Shown: one piece after another, positions 22,748 through 30,806 of the stretch
How the letters are laid out: each line of letters opens with the position of its first letter
Numbering within the stretch: position 1 is the first letter of the stretch
Assembly: GCF_900114785.1 (NCBI RefSeq)
Contig: NZ_FOUG01000016.1
Location: 62,001 to 126,000, forward strand
Direction of reading: 5' to 3'
Origin: Variovorax sp. OV329
Lineage (GTDB): Bacteria > Pseudomonadota > Gammaproteobacteria > Burkholderiales > Burkholderiaceae_C
DNA length: 64,000 nt
Program-made: the position numbers and the translations under genes
The notes under the pieces: model-generated
Told to the model about the DNA's origin: nothing
The model's input: only the letters and a program-made list of their open reading frames with translations
Database searches by the model: none

Positions 22748-24177
22748 CGCGTCGCGAGGCCTGCGGCCATGTGGCCCAGCTGCCGGATCGCGTCGTCCAC
22801 GCGCGGATCGTCCGGGTGCCCGGCGTTCAGGCGCAGGTGATGGACGAAGCGCCGGTCGGCCGAGAACAGCACGCCGGGCGCGGTGCTGATGCCCGCGCGC
22901 CGGGCGCGATGGTGCAGTTCCAGCGCATCCACCTCGGCGGGCAGTTCGAGCCAGAGGAAGTAGCCGCCCGATGGCAGCGTGATGCGGGTCCCCGGCGGGA
23001 AGTGGCGCTGGACCAGCCCGCGGACGCGCCGCTGCTCGCGCGACAGCGCGGTCCGAAGCCGACGCAGGTGGCGGTCGTATCCGCCCTGGTCCAGGTATTC
23101 GGCGATGGCCACCTGCGAAGGAATCGAGGTGGCAAGCGAGGTCATCATCTTCAGCCGCAGCACCTGCCCTGCATGTCGCCCCGCGGCCGCCCAGCCGACC
23201 CGGTAGCCGGGCGCCAGGCACTTGGAGAACGACGAGCAGTGCAGCACATCGCCGGCCTCGTCGAAGGACTTGGCGGCAGGCGGGCGACGCACGTCCGCGT
23301 AGAGCTCGCCGTACACATCGTCCTCGATGAGCGGCACGCCACGACGCGCCAGCAGGGCGACCAGCTCGCGCTTGTTCCTCGAGGGCATCGAGGCGCCCAG
23401 CGGGTTCTGCAGGTTCGGCATGAACCAGCACGCCGCCACCTTGTGCTGCTCCAGCAGGCGCTCCAGGTCCTGCAGGACGACCCCTTCCCGGGGATCGGTG
23501 GCCACCTCGACCACGCGCAGATGGAGCCGCTCCAGCGCCTGGAGGGCTGCGTAGAAGGTCGGTGACTCGACCACGACCAGGTCCCCGGGGCGCGTGACCG
23601 CCTGCAGGCACAGGTTGAGCGCCTCCATCGCGCCGTTGGTGATGACCAGCTCGGGCTCGGCCAGGGTGATGCCCTGCAAGGCATAGCGGCGCAGGATCGC
23701 AAGCCGCAGGCGCTCGTCCCCCACGGTCAGGCCGGTCGTGACGCCCTCGGGCTGCAGGCTGCGCATGGCACGCCCGCCCGCCCGCGCCAGTTCTTCCAGC
23801 GGAAAGAGATGCGGCGACGGAAAGGCCGAGCCCAGTGGCACGACGGCCGGGTCGCGCGTGGACTCCAGGATGTCGAAGGCGAGCGTGCTGACGGCGACCT
23901 CCGAGGCTTCGCGCGCCGGAGTCGCCGGCTTGGACAGCTGCCGCAGCGACCGCTTCTCGGCCCGGACGTAGTAGCCCGAGCGCGGCCGGGCCTCGATCAC
24001 GCCCCGGGCCTCCAGCAGGGCATAGGCCTGGAACACGGTCGAGGCGCTGATGCCGCGCTGCTCGCAGGTCTGCCGTACCGAGGGCAGCCGGTCGCCTGCC
24101 TTGAGCAGGCCCTGCTTGACGGCAAGCGCCACGTCATCGGCCAACTGCTCGTAGAGGCTGAGGGCTTCGTCGACCAT
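22744..24177 (-). CDS. MocR-family regulator (GntR HTH + aminotransferase domain)
   Basis: A 477-residue PLP-dependent regulator. The GntR winged helix is at residues 5-75 (AGDRLPSVRQTCEQRGISAS), joined to a fold-type I aminotransferase domain with NLQNPLGASM and the PLP lysine Lys319 in SSFSKCLAPGYRVGW. MocR proteins sense PLP or amino compounds and activate a neighbouring, often divergent, gene. The divergent neighbours here are two very small ORFs (24276 and 24359) and, further off, the DUF2383 gene; the coupled downstream gene is a cytochrome c. The target is unclear. Confidence 0.9.
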   Translation of the reverse strand: MVDEALSLYEQLADDVALAVKQGLLKAGDRLPSVRQTCEQRGISASTVFQAYALLEARGVIEARPRSGYYVRAEKRSLRQLSKPATPAREASEVAVSTLAFDILESTRDPAVVPLGSAFPSPHLFPLEELARAGGRAMRSLQPEGVTTGLTVGDERLRLAILRRYALQGITLAEPELVITNGAMEALNLCLQAVTRPGDLVVVESPTFYAALQALERLHLRVVEVATDPREGVVLQDLERLLEQHKVAACWFMPNLQNPLGASMPSRNKRELVALLARRGVPLIEDDVYGELYADVRRPPAAKSFDEAGDVLHCSSFSKCLAPGYRVGWAAAGRHAGQVLRLKMMTSLATSIPSQVAIAEYLDQGGYDRHLRRLRTALSREQRRVRGLVQRHFPPGTRITLPSGGYFLWLELPAEVDALELHHRARRAGISTAPGVLFSADRRFVHHLRLNAGHPDDPRVDDAIRQLGHMAAGLATR

Positions 24178-24275
24178 CTGATACGGTGGAAATTCGCTAA
24201 ATCTGCATCCTACCGCTCAGTTGGCGACCGCGAAGATCGGATGAACCACCCCATCCCTTCAAGGCAATCATCCAA

Positions 24276-24362
24276 ATGAGAAACAAGTCCATCCTCCGGG
24301 TCGCAACACATGGCGCAGCCTGCCGCGCTGCGCTCACCTTTCCTATGGGAGCCGCGCAATGA
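24276..24362 (+). CDS. Tiny ORF, 28 residues, possible leader
   Basis: ATG at 24276 opens a 28-codon frame (MRNKSILRVATHGAAC...). Its TGA overlaps the ATG of the next small ORF (ATGA, 24359-24362). It lies divergently upstream of the MocR gene. A leader peptide coupled to the next frame is possible. It is too short for confident calling. Confidence 0.3.
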   Translation: MRNKSILRVATHGAACRAALTFPMGAAQ

Positions 24363-24463
24363 GCGAACTGGCCATGGGCGATGTGTGGGGCGTGGTGCTG
24401 GTGTTCACGGTGGCGGTGGCCATGATGGCGCTGTGCGCGCTGACGACCAGCAAATGGAAGTGA
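24359..24463 (+). CDS. Small single-pass membrane protein, 34 residues
   Basis: MSELAMGDVWGVV opens a 34-residue frame with one hydrophobic helix (about residues 9-28) and a basic end (TTSKWK), the layout of small membrane subunits or regulators. The start overlaps the preceding tiny ORF, and GGGAG lies 7-11 bases upstream. No family is recognised. It may be the MocR target. The stretch 24464-24594 after it shows nothing. Confidence 0.4.
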   Translation: MSELAMGDVWGVVLVFTVAVAMMALCALTTSKWK

Positions 24464-24594
24464 GCGGAGCGACTCCGCAATTCCGCCGGGCCTCGCATAG
24501 CCGATCGCGAGCCTGAGATTCTTGACGGGGCGGACGAGGACGGGCGGCCGAGGCGAGCAGCCAAGTCGCCCCGGTCCACCGTCGCAAGAGCGTT

Positions 24595-25083
24595 CTACGC
24601 CCTCTGCTCGCGAGCAGCGTTGCGCAGATCGCGGATCTGATCGTGGTTGCGCTGCGCCCCGTCGGCCTGGCGTTGGACCACCATGCGCACATCGGCCGGA
24701 AGGTTCTGCTTGAGCGCCTTGCGGTACTGCGCCACGGCTGCATCTTCTCCGCGCTCGCAGGATTCCAGAATCGACAACTCGCTGTTGGCACCGACGGTGC
24801 CTTTGACGTGCACCCAGCCTCGATGCAGCGCACCGGCGGCCGTCCCACCTTGCGCGGGCGTGCCCCCGTACTGCTGAATCAATGCGATCAGTTCCTGCTC
24901 GCCTTGGCGGCACGAGTCAGCCCGGCCGGCGAAGACCTGCTTCAGGGATGACGACTCGACCTCTTCGGCACAAGCCAGGAAGCCGTGACCGCCGTCACGC
25001 GTAATTTCCAGCAGGTCATTCAAGACATCGACCACGTCGTCGTTGGAAAGCGCATCACCGGAAATAGCGGAATCACCAATCAT
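24595..25083 (-). CDS. PA2169-family (DUF2383) four-helix-bundle protein
   Basis: A 162-residue helical protein with the DUF2383 pattern: VDVLNDLLEITRDGGHGF at the N-terminus, LIQQYGGTPAQGGT in the middle, and a C-terminal bundle helix with DVRMVVQRQADGAQRNHDQI. The family is ferritin-like in fold and stress-associated in several proteobacteria, but the function is unknown. A GAGG site precedes the ATG at 25083. It is divergent from the DUF883-like gene. Confidence 0.85.
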   Translation of the reverse strand: MIGDSAISGDALSNDDVVDVLNDLLEITRDGGHGFLACAEEVESSSLKQVFAGRADSCRQGEQELIALIQQYGGTPAQGGTAAGALHRGWVHVKGTVGANSELSILESCERGEDAAVAQYRKALKQNLPADVRMVVQRQADGAQRNHDQIRDLRNAAREQRA

Positions 25084-25394
25084 TTTTCGGTCCTCTCAGT
25101 GAAGCCCAGGCGGACTACCCAGGCAGCGTTCAGCATCTCCCCCATCGGAGGACCGGGCTATCAGACCGCGCGCATGGCGCCTGTAGGTTCAAGCAGTCTC
25201 AGCAACAGCGCGGCAGTAGTGAATCGCCCCTTGCTCGCGGCGACGACAGGATTGCGCGTGAGAAAGTTCTTGTCGGACGGCCCTGCCAAGATGCTTCTAC
25301 TTTGGATGGCGCCTTCGCGCATTCCGAGCGAGCAAACTTTGCCTGCTTGACCCAGAAGCTTCATTTGGCAGGCAACATCAAATTGGAGGTCACC
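25084..25394. other. Intergenic control region, 311 bp
   Basis: Divergent spacer between the DUF2383 gene and the DUF883-like gene. It is less GC-rich than its surroundings. The only clear element is a strong GGAGGT ribosome binding site just before the ATG at 25395. No RNA gene or repeat was recognised. Confidence 0.5.
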
Positions 25395-25835
25395 ATGAAT
25401 CCGAATGACACCAGATCCGCGTCAGAGCTCGCCGCAGAAGGCGCACGCGCAGCCACCGATGCCGGACAGGCCGCGCAAGGCTACGTCAGGGAAAGCAAGC
25501 GGATTGTCCAGGAGGCCGCCGCGTCGATCCGTCCAAGCGCGCGAGAGTTCAAGGATCTGGCAGCAGAGGCGGCAAACACCACCAGTGGTCTGGTGCACGA
25601 CGCGCGCGATCTGTCCCATCAGGCGGTTCGCACAGCAAAAGGCTACGCAACAGAAGGCCTTCATGCGACGCACGAAAAGATGCTTCGACTCTCGGGGCGC
25701 ATGGAAGACGGGGCGAATGCCTGCAGGCAGTACGTTGCCGCCAACCCGCTGAAGGCGACATTGGGCGCGGCGGCGACCGGCGCACTGATCATGACCCTGA
25801 TGCGGTTCGCTGCACGAGGCCGAGCACGCGCTTGA
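25395..25835 (+). CDS. DUF883/ElaB-YqjD-like membrane-anchored protein
   Basis: A 146-residue Ala-rich helical protein with the layout of ElaB/YqjD: a long amphipathic helical body with repeated RxxKxxxxEA-like spacing, then a C-terminal membrane anchor VAANPLKATLGAAATGALIM and a basic end. YqjD-type proteins are inner-membrane anchored and ribosome-associated in stationary phase. A strong GGAGGT site precedes the start. Its stop overlaps the TTG start of the YihY/BrkB gene. Confidence 0.75.
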   Translation: MNPNDTRSASELAAEGARAATDAGQAAQGYVRESKRIVQEAAASIRPSAREFKDLAAEAANTTSGLVHDARDLSHQAVRTAKGYATEGLHATHEKMLRLSGRMEDGANACRQYVAANPLKATLGAAATGALIMTLMRFAARGRARA

Positions 25836-26818
25836 CACAGCGGGACGCTGTGACTGCTCCGACGCGCGCCGAACGCGTGGGCAATGGCACAGGACTGAGC
25901 TGCCTCCATGGGCTGGGCGAAGCTTGGCGCCGAACACGTCGCGTGGTGTTGGTCACACCCGGCTTGCGGGTCGTGGTGCTGGCGATGAGGAACTATGTCC
26001 TGCACCAGAGTGCCAATCAGGCAGGGAGTCTTGCGTTCTCATCGGTGCTGGCGATGTTCCCGCTTCTGATTCTGGCTTCGGCCGCAGCCGGCTTCATCGG
26101 GCAGCCGGGAGACGCAGCAGCATTGGCGGAGCGCGTGATGGGGTACGCGCCTCAGGTGGTGCGGGATGCGATGGAGCCGGTGATCAAGCAGGTCCTGGCT
26201 CAGCGCAACCAAGCCTTGCTGACCATCGGTGTAGTGGTCACGCTCTGGACGGCTTCTTCTGGCATGCAGGCCGTGCGCAGCGCGCTGAATCGTGCTTACG
26301 GTGTCCGGCGAGGGTTGCCTTTCTGGAAAGCGCGCATCAAGGTTACGGTGTTCACGGTCATCGTGGGCGGTGGCGTCTTGCTTGCGTTCAGCTCGGTCGT
26401 CGTCATGCCCTACGTGTGGCAGATCCTTGAGGACAACGTACAGCCAGGGCCCCGGACCCTGCCGATGCTCCTCGGCAGCGTCCGCTATGGCGTGGCGTTC
26501 CTGACCTTGGCAGTGCTTTATGCGCTCTTGTACGGGTGGCTGCCGGATATGCGGCAGCGGTTTCTCACCGTGCTGCCTGGCGCTCTGATTGGCGCAACGC
26601 TGTGGGTGGCTGCCGCTGCCACGCTTTCGTACACGCTACGCACAGCAGGGAACTTGACCTTGATCTATGGCAGCTTCGCCGGCATCGTGGCGACACTGGT
26701 ATTTCTGTACATCAGCGCCTCCACGCTGATTTTCGGCGCAGAGATCAACGGTGCAATCCGTCGCGCAAAACGCGGCGAAACCATGGCGACCGCGAGCGAT
26801 GCAGGTCGTCCTTCCTGA
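25832..26818 (+). CDS. YihY/virulence factor BrkB family membrane protein
   Basis: A 328-residue integral membrane protein with six likely helices. Family marks are NQAGSLAFSSVLAMFPLL, the ALNRAYGVRRGLPFWKARI loop and LTLIYGSFAGIVATLVFLYIS. The start is taken as TTG at 25832 because it overlaps the previous stop (TTGA); a GTG at 25850 is possible. Members were once called ribonuclease BN but are probably transporters or envelope proteins. It pairs with the membrane-anchored DUF883-like protein. Confidence 0.85.
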   Translation: MTQRDAVTAPTRAERVGNGTGLSCLHGLGEAWRRTRRVVLVTPGLRVVVLAMRNYVLHQSANQAGSLAFSSVLAMFPLLILASAAAGFIGQPGDAAALAERVMGYAPQVVRDAMEPVIKQVLAQRNQALLTIGVVVTLWTASSGMQAVRSALNRAYGVRRGLPFWKARIKVTVFTVIVGGGVLLAFSSVVVMPYVWQILEDNVQPGPRTLPMLLGSVRYGVAFLTLAVLYALLYGWLPDMRQRFLTVLPGALIGATLWVAAAATLSYTLRTAGNLTLIYGSFAGIVATLVFLYISASTLIFGAEINGAIRRAKRGETMATASDAGRPS

Positions 26819-26987
26819 ACGCGGCGCATCTCAGCCCGACAGCCTTCCATCGCCGAACACTGACAGCAATTGGAATTGCGGGCCTACACAAAGCCTTCCG
26901 GCGCGCCCCGTCTAATCGACCTCAGCTTCCGACACGACAAAAGCAAGCATTTCGCGGCTGACGGGCTGGGCGCTTAGGGAGAGCAGC

Positions 26988-28706
26988 ATGGCCATTCCTG
27001 ACGGCACCCAGCCGAATCCCCCACAGGCGGAGTCGGGCCCCTCGCGCCGCGGCTTCATCCGGGGCGCGGTCCTGTATGCGATGTTCGTCGGCACCGGGGT
27101 CAGCACCACAGGGTGCGGCGGCGGCGGCGGCGGCGATGATGGCGCAGGGCCTCCGGCCGGCGGTTCCGAAACCTTCCAGCACGGCGTCGCGAGCGGCGAC
27201 CCGCTGTCCGACCGCGTGATCCTGTGGACGCGCGTGACCGTCGCCAGTCCGGGCGCGCTGAGCCTCAAATGGGAGGTCGCGAGCGACGCGAACTTCGGCG
27301 CCATCGTGGCGCGCGGCGACGCGGCCACCAGCCCGGACCAGGACTACACCGTCAAGATCGACGTCACGGGGCTGCAGCCGGCCAGCACCTACTTCTACCG
27401 GTTCTTCCTGGGCGCGCAGGCCTCGCCCACAGGCCGCACGAAGACGCTGCCGGTGGGCAGCCTCTCCCAGCTGCGGCTGGCGGTGCTGTCCTGCTCGAAC
27501 TTCCCGGCGGGCTACTTCAACGTCTACGCGGAAGTCGCGAAGCGCGACGACATCGACGCAGCCCTGCACCTGGGCGACTACATCTACGAGTACGGCGTGA
27601 TCGGCTATGCATCGCAGCTGGCCTTTGCCATCGACCGCGAATCCCAGCCCTCGCACGAGATCCTGACGCTGGAGGACTACCGCCGCCGCCATGCGCAGTA
27701 CCGCAGCGACGCGGACCTGCGCGCGATGCATGCGAAGGTGCCGGTGATCGCCGTCTGGGACGACCACGACCTGGCCGACAACGCCTGGTCGGGCGGCGCG
27801 GCGAACCATGACGAGGGCAGCGAAGGCAGCTTCGTCGCGCGGCGTGCGGCGGCGGTGCAGGCCTATCACGAATGGCTGCCCATACGCCTTCCGGACCCAG
27901 CCGACCCCCTGAAGATCTACAGGTCCTTCGACTTCGGCAACCTGGCGTCGCTGCACATGCTGGACACGCGCCTGATCGGGCGCGACCAGCAGGTCACGCT
28001 GGACCAGTACCTCAGCGGCCTGGCCGACGGACCCACCCGCCAGCTGCTGGGCACCACCCAGCTGGACTGGCTGAGGGCGCGCATGGCCACATCGGGCGCC
28101 ACCTGGCAGGTGCTGGGGCAGCAGGTGCTGATGGCTCGCATGCATGTACCGCTGAGCGTCGCGAGTTCGATCTCGCCGGAAACCCTGGCCGAGTACACAC
28201 TGGCCTTGTCCACGCCAGAGGCGCTTCGCAGCGACTCGCAGCGTGCCCTGCTGGCCCAGCGCCGCGCGCCGTACAACCTGGATGCATGGGACGGCTACCC
28301 CGCTGCCCGCGACGCGGTGCTGGCGGCCGCACGCAGCCAGAGCAAGAACCTGATCTCGCTGGCTGGCGACACGCACAACATGTGGGGCGCCAACCTGACC
28401 GACGCAAGTGGCCAGCGCGTCGGGGTGGAGTTCGCAGCCCCATCCGTGAGTTCACCCGGCTTCGAGACGCGGCTGCCCCTGATCTCCAACTCGTTGCTGG
28501 CCGACGCCTTCCTGAAGATGGTGCCCGACCTTCGCTTCGCGGAGACCAGCAAGCGCGGCTACCTCGTGCTCACGCTCACGCCGTCCGAGGCCCGCGGGGA
28601 CTGGATCGAGGTCAGCACGGTGTTCAGCCACTCCTATTCCACCAGCATCACGGCGAGCAGGCGCGCCTTGCCGGGTCCGATCAACCTGGATCTGGTTGCA
28701 GCCTAG
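26988..28706 (+). CDS. PhoD-family alkaline phosphatase (Tat-exported)
   Basis: A 572-residue metallophosphatase. The N-terminus has a twin-arginine signal (SRRGFIRGA) and then TTGC followed by a Gly-rich linker, so it may be a Tat-exported lipoprotein. A PhoD N-terminal domain (FQHGVASGDPLSDRVILWTR) is followed by the metal-binding catalytic domain: CSNFPAGYFN, HLGDYIYEYG, WDDHDLADNAW, and SLAGDTHNMW near the end. It should hydrolyse phosphomono- or diesters outside the cytoplasm. GGGAGAG precedes the ATG. No Pho box was identified upstream. Confidence 0.92.
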   Translation: MAIPDGTQPNPPQAESGPSRRGFIRGAVLYAMFVGTGVSTTGCGGGGGGDDGAGPPAGGSETFQHGVASGDPLSDRVILWTRVTVASPGALSLKWEVASDANFGAIVARGDAATSPDQDYTVKIDVTGLQPASTYFYRFFLGAQASPTGRTKTLPVGSLSQLRLAVLSCSNFPAGYFNVYAEVAKRDDIDAALHLGDYIYEYGVIGYASQLAFAIDRESQPSHEILTLEDYRRRHAQYRSDADLRAMHAKVPVIAVWDDHDLADNAWSGGAANHDEGSEGSFVARRAAAVQAYHEWLPIRLPDPADPLKIYRSFDFGNLASLHMLDTRLIGRDQQVTLDQYLSGLADGPTRQLLGTTQLDWLRARMATSGATWQVLGQQVLMARMHVPLSVASSISPETLAEYTLALSTPEALRSDSQRALLAQRRAPYNLDAWDGYPAARDAVLAAARSQSKNLISLAGDTHNMWGANLTDASGQRVGVEFAAPSVSSPGFETRLPLISNSLLADAFLKMVPDLRFAETSKRGYLVLTLTPSEARGDWIEVSTVFSHSYSTSITASRRALPGPINLDLVAA

Positions 28707-28751
28707 GAGCGCGCGCCCGCGGGGCCATGCGGCTGCGTTCACGCTTTGGCA

Positions 28752-28772
28752 GGGGCTCAGCCGTCGAGCCCC
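28752..28772. terminator. Stem-loop between convergent genes
   Basis: GGGGCTC and GAGCCCC form a perfect 7-bp stem with a 7-base loop, between the phosphatase stop (28706) and the VOC gene stop (28783). It lacks a clear T-tract. Confidence 0.4.
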
Positions 28773-28782
28773 GCCGCTGGCG

Positions 28783-29169
28783 TCAGGCCAGGTCCTCGTG
28801 CAGGCACAGGATATTGCCCTCCGGATCTTCGAACCAGGCTGCCTTCTCGGAACCGAGTACGCAAACGTGATCGACCGTCTTCAGGCCCGGCAAGTCGTAG
28901 TCGGCGAAGCGCACACCGCGTCCTTCGAGCGCGGCCACGGCCTCGTCGATGTGTGCGACGCGGAAGCTGACTGCCGTGTGCTCGGCCTTCGTGCCTTCTG
29001 GCTTCGGGAAGAGCGCCAGCTCGGTCCCACCGCACTGGTAGATGAACTTGCCGTCGGGCTTTGCGCCGAGCGGCTCCAGTCCCAGCGCATCCTCGTAGAA
29101 ACGGCGTGCGCGATCCAGATCCTTCACTGGCAGCATGCAGGTGACGTGACTGGAGGCCAAGGGATTCAT
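28783..29169 (-). CDS. VOC-family (glyoxalase/bleomycin-resistance fold) protein
   Basis: A 128-residue vicinal-oxygen-chelate protein made of two beta-alpha-beta-beta-beta modules. MLPVKDLDRARRFYEDALGL opens the first, and AWFEDPEGNILCLHED closes the second with the metal-ligand Glu region. AGGAG lies before the ATG at 29169. The family covers isomerases, dioxygenases and resistance proteins; the substrate is not predictable. It stands alone beyond the tRNA-Ser terminator. Confidence 0.87.
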   Translation of the reverse strand: MNPLASSHVTCMLPVKDLDRARRFYEDALGLEPLGAKPDGKFIYQCGGTELALFPKPEGTKAEHTAVSFRVAHIDEAVAALEGRGVRFADYDLPGLKTVDHVCVLGSEKAAWFEDPEGNILCLHEDLA

Positions 29170-29276
29170 GACAGTGCTCCTGCAGTCCTGACGCCCCGTT
29201 TGTAGTCCGATCCGGGCACGGCTGCAATGCCGGCAACCTGCCAATCGGGCCCCTGGGACGCGTGAAAGCAAGGCTG

Positions 29277-29314
29277 AAAAAAAGAAGGGCGCCCTGGTTT
29301 CAGGGCGCCCTTCT
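29277..29314 (-). terminator. Strong intrinsic terminator of tRNA-Ser (leftward)
   Basis: AGAAGGGCGCCCTG and its exact complement form a 14-bp stem with a 4-base loop (29297-29300). On the minus strand it is followed by seven T residues. It lies just downstream of the tRNA-Ser gene. Confidence 0.92.
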
Positions 29315-29322
29315 AGGGTAGT

Positions 29323-29415
29323 TGGCGGAAACGGAGGGATTCGAACCCTCGATGAGGCTCTACACCCCATACTCCCTTAGCAGGGGAGCACCTTCGGCCA
29401 CTCGGTCACGTTTCC
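29323..29415 (-). tRNA. tRNA-Ser (anticodon GCU)
   Basis: A 93-base class II tRNA with encoded CCA. The acceptor arms GGAAACG and CGTTTCC pair perfectly. The anticodon GCT (29379-29381) sits in a loop closed by CTCCC/GGGAG. A long variable arm and the T-arm GTTCGAATC are present. It reads AGC/AGU codons. Confidence 0.96.
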
Positions 29416-29437
29416 GTAAGAACAGCATTATGCCATC

Positions 29438-30706
29438 TTAGGAAGCCGCCTGGTCCAGATCGAAGGCCTTGTGAAGGGCGCGGACGGCCAATTCCATGTA
29501 TTTCTCGTCGATGACCACCGAGGTCTTGATCTCGCTGGTGGAAATCATCTGGATGTTGATGCCCTCTTCGCTCAGCACGCGGAACATCTTGCTGGCCACG
29601 CCCACATGACTGCGCATGCCGATGCCCACGATGCTCACCTTGCAGATCTTGGCGTCGCCCTCGACCTTGGCGGCACCCAGTTCGGGCAGCACCTTGGCGT
29701 TGAGCAGGTCGACAGTCTTGCTGTAGTCGTTGCGGTGCACCGTGAAGCTGAAGTCGGTCTTCCCGTCCTTGCTCAGGTTCTGGATGATCACGTCGACTTC
29801 GATGTTGGCATCGGCCACGGCACCGAGGATCTGAAAGGCGATGCCGGGCTTGTCAGGCACGCCCAGCACCGAGATCTTGGCTTCGTCGCGATTGAACGCG
29901 ATGCCCGAGACAACGGCTTGTTCCATGTTTTCGTCTTCCTCGAATGTGATGAGCGTGCCGGATACGGCCTCTTCCTTGATATCGATGTCCCACGGCGTGA
30001 AGCTGGACAGCACGCGCAGCGGCACCTTGTACTTGCCGGCGAATTCCACCGAGCGGATCTGCAGCACCTTGGAGCCCAGGCTGGCCATTTCCAGCATTTC
30101 CTCGAAGCTCACCGTCTTCATGCGGCGGGCATCGGGCTCCACGCGCGGGTCGGTGGTGTAGACGCCATCGACGTCGGTGTAGATCAGGCACTCGTCGGCC
30201 TTGAGGGCCGCGGCCACGGCCACGGCCGAGGTGTCGCTGCCGCCACGGCCCAGCGTGGTGATGTTGCCGCCATCGTCCACGCCCTGGAAGCCGGTGATGA
30301 CCACCACGCGGCCGGCATCGAGGTCGGCGCGCACGCGCTCGTCGTCGATGCTCTCGATGCGCGCCTTGGTGTAGCTGCTGTCGGTTTTCACCTGCACCTG
30401 CCAGCCGGCGTAGCTGACGGAGCCGACGCCCTCGGCCTGCAGGGCGATGGCCAGCAGCGCGGACGAAGCCTGCTCGCCGGTGGCGGCCAGCATGTCGAGT
30501 TCGCGGCCGTGGGCGGCGTCGGAGTGGGCAGGTGCCAGTTCCTTGGCCAGCCCGAGCAGGCGATTGGTCTCGCCGCTCATGGCACTGGGAACCACCACCA
30601 TCTGATGGCCGGCACGGTGCCACTTGGCCACGCGTTTGGCGACATTGCGGATGCGCTCGGTCGAGCCCATCGACGTGCCGCCGTATTTATGAACGATCAA
30701 TGCCAT
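29438..30706 (-). CDS. lysC: Aspartate kinase
   Basis: A 422-residue aspartokinase catalysing the first step of the aspartate pathway (Lys, Thr, Met, diaminopimelate). The amino-acid kinase domain begins VHKYGGTSMGS and contains GRGGSDTSAVAVAAALKAD; two C-terminal ACT domains (about 265-420) give amino-acid feedback control. Monofunctional, as is usual for betaproteobacterial LysC. It lies just upstream of tRNA-Ser and downstream of tilS (100-bp gap). No lysine riboswitch is visible in the short leader. Confidence 0.96.
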   Translation of the reverse strand: MALIVHKYGGTSMGSTERIRNVAKRVAKWHRAGHQMVVVPSAMSGETNRLLGLAKELAPAHSDAAHGRELDMLAATGEQASSALLAIALQAEGVGSVSYAGWQVQVKTDSSYTKARIESIDDERVRADLDAGRVVVITGFQGVDDGGNITTLGRGGSDTSAVAVAAALKADECLIYTDVDGVYTTDPRVEPDARRMKTVSFEEMLEMASLGSKVLQIRSVEFAGKYKVPLRVLSSFTPWDIDIKEEAVSGTLITFEEDENMEQAVVSGIAFNRDEAKISVLGVPDKPGIAFQILGAVADANIEVDVIIQNLSKDGKTDFSFTVHRNDYSKTVDLLNAKVLPELGAAKVEGDAKICKVSIVGIGMRSHVGVASKMFRVLSEEGINIQMISTSEIKTSVVIDEKYMELAVRALHKAFDLDQAAS

Positions 30707-30806
30707 GGGTGAGTGTCTAGGAGAAATGGATGCCGCCGCGCGTGCAAACGATCACCGGGGCAGCGCACCTGCCATGCTCCTGAACACGTTTCCGCTGGGG
30801 CAGCGG

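Noticed and set aside
22748..23611. N-terminal extension of the cytochrome c gene by about 290 codons
   Set aside because: It lies out of frame inside the MocR gene, and the signal peptide begins at 22747.
30707..30806. Lysine riboswitch before lysC
   Set aside because: The 100-bp gap is too short for the aptamer and shows none of its conserved parts.
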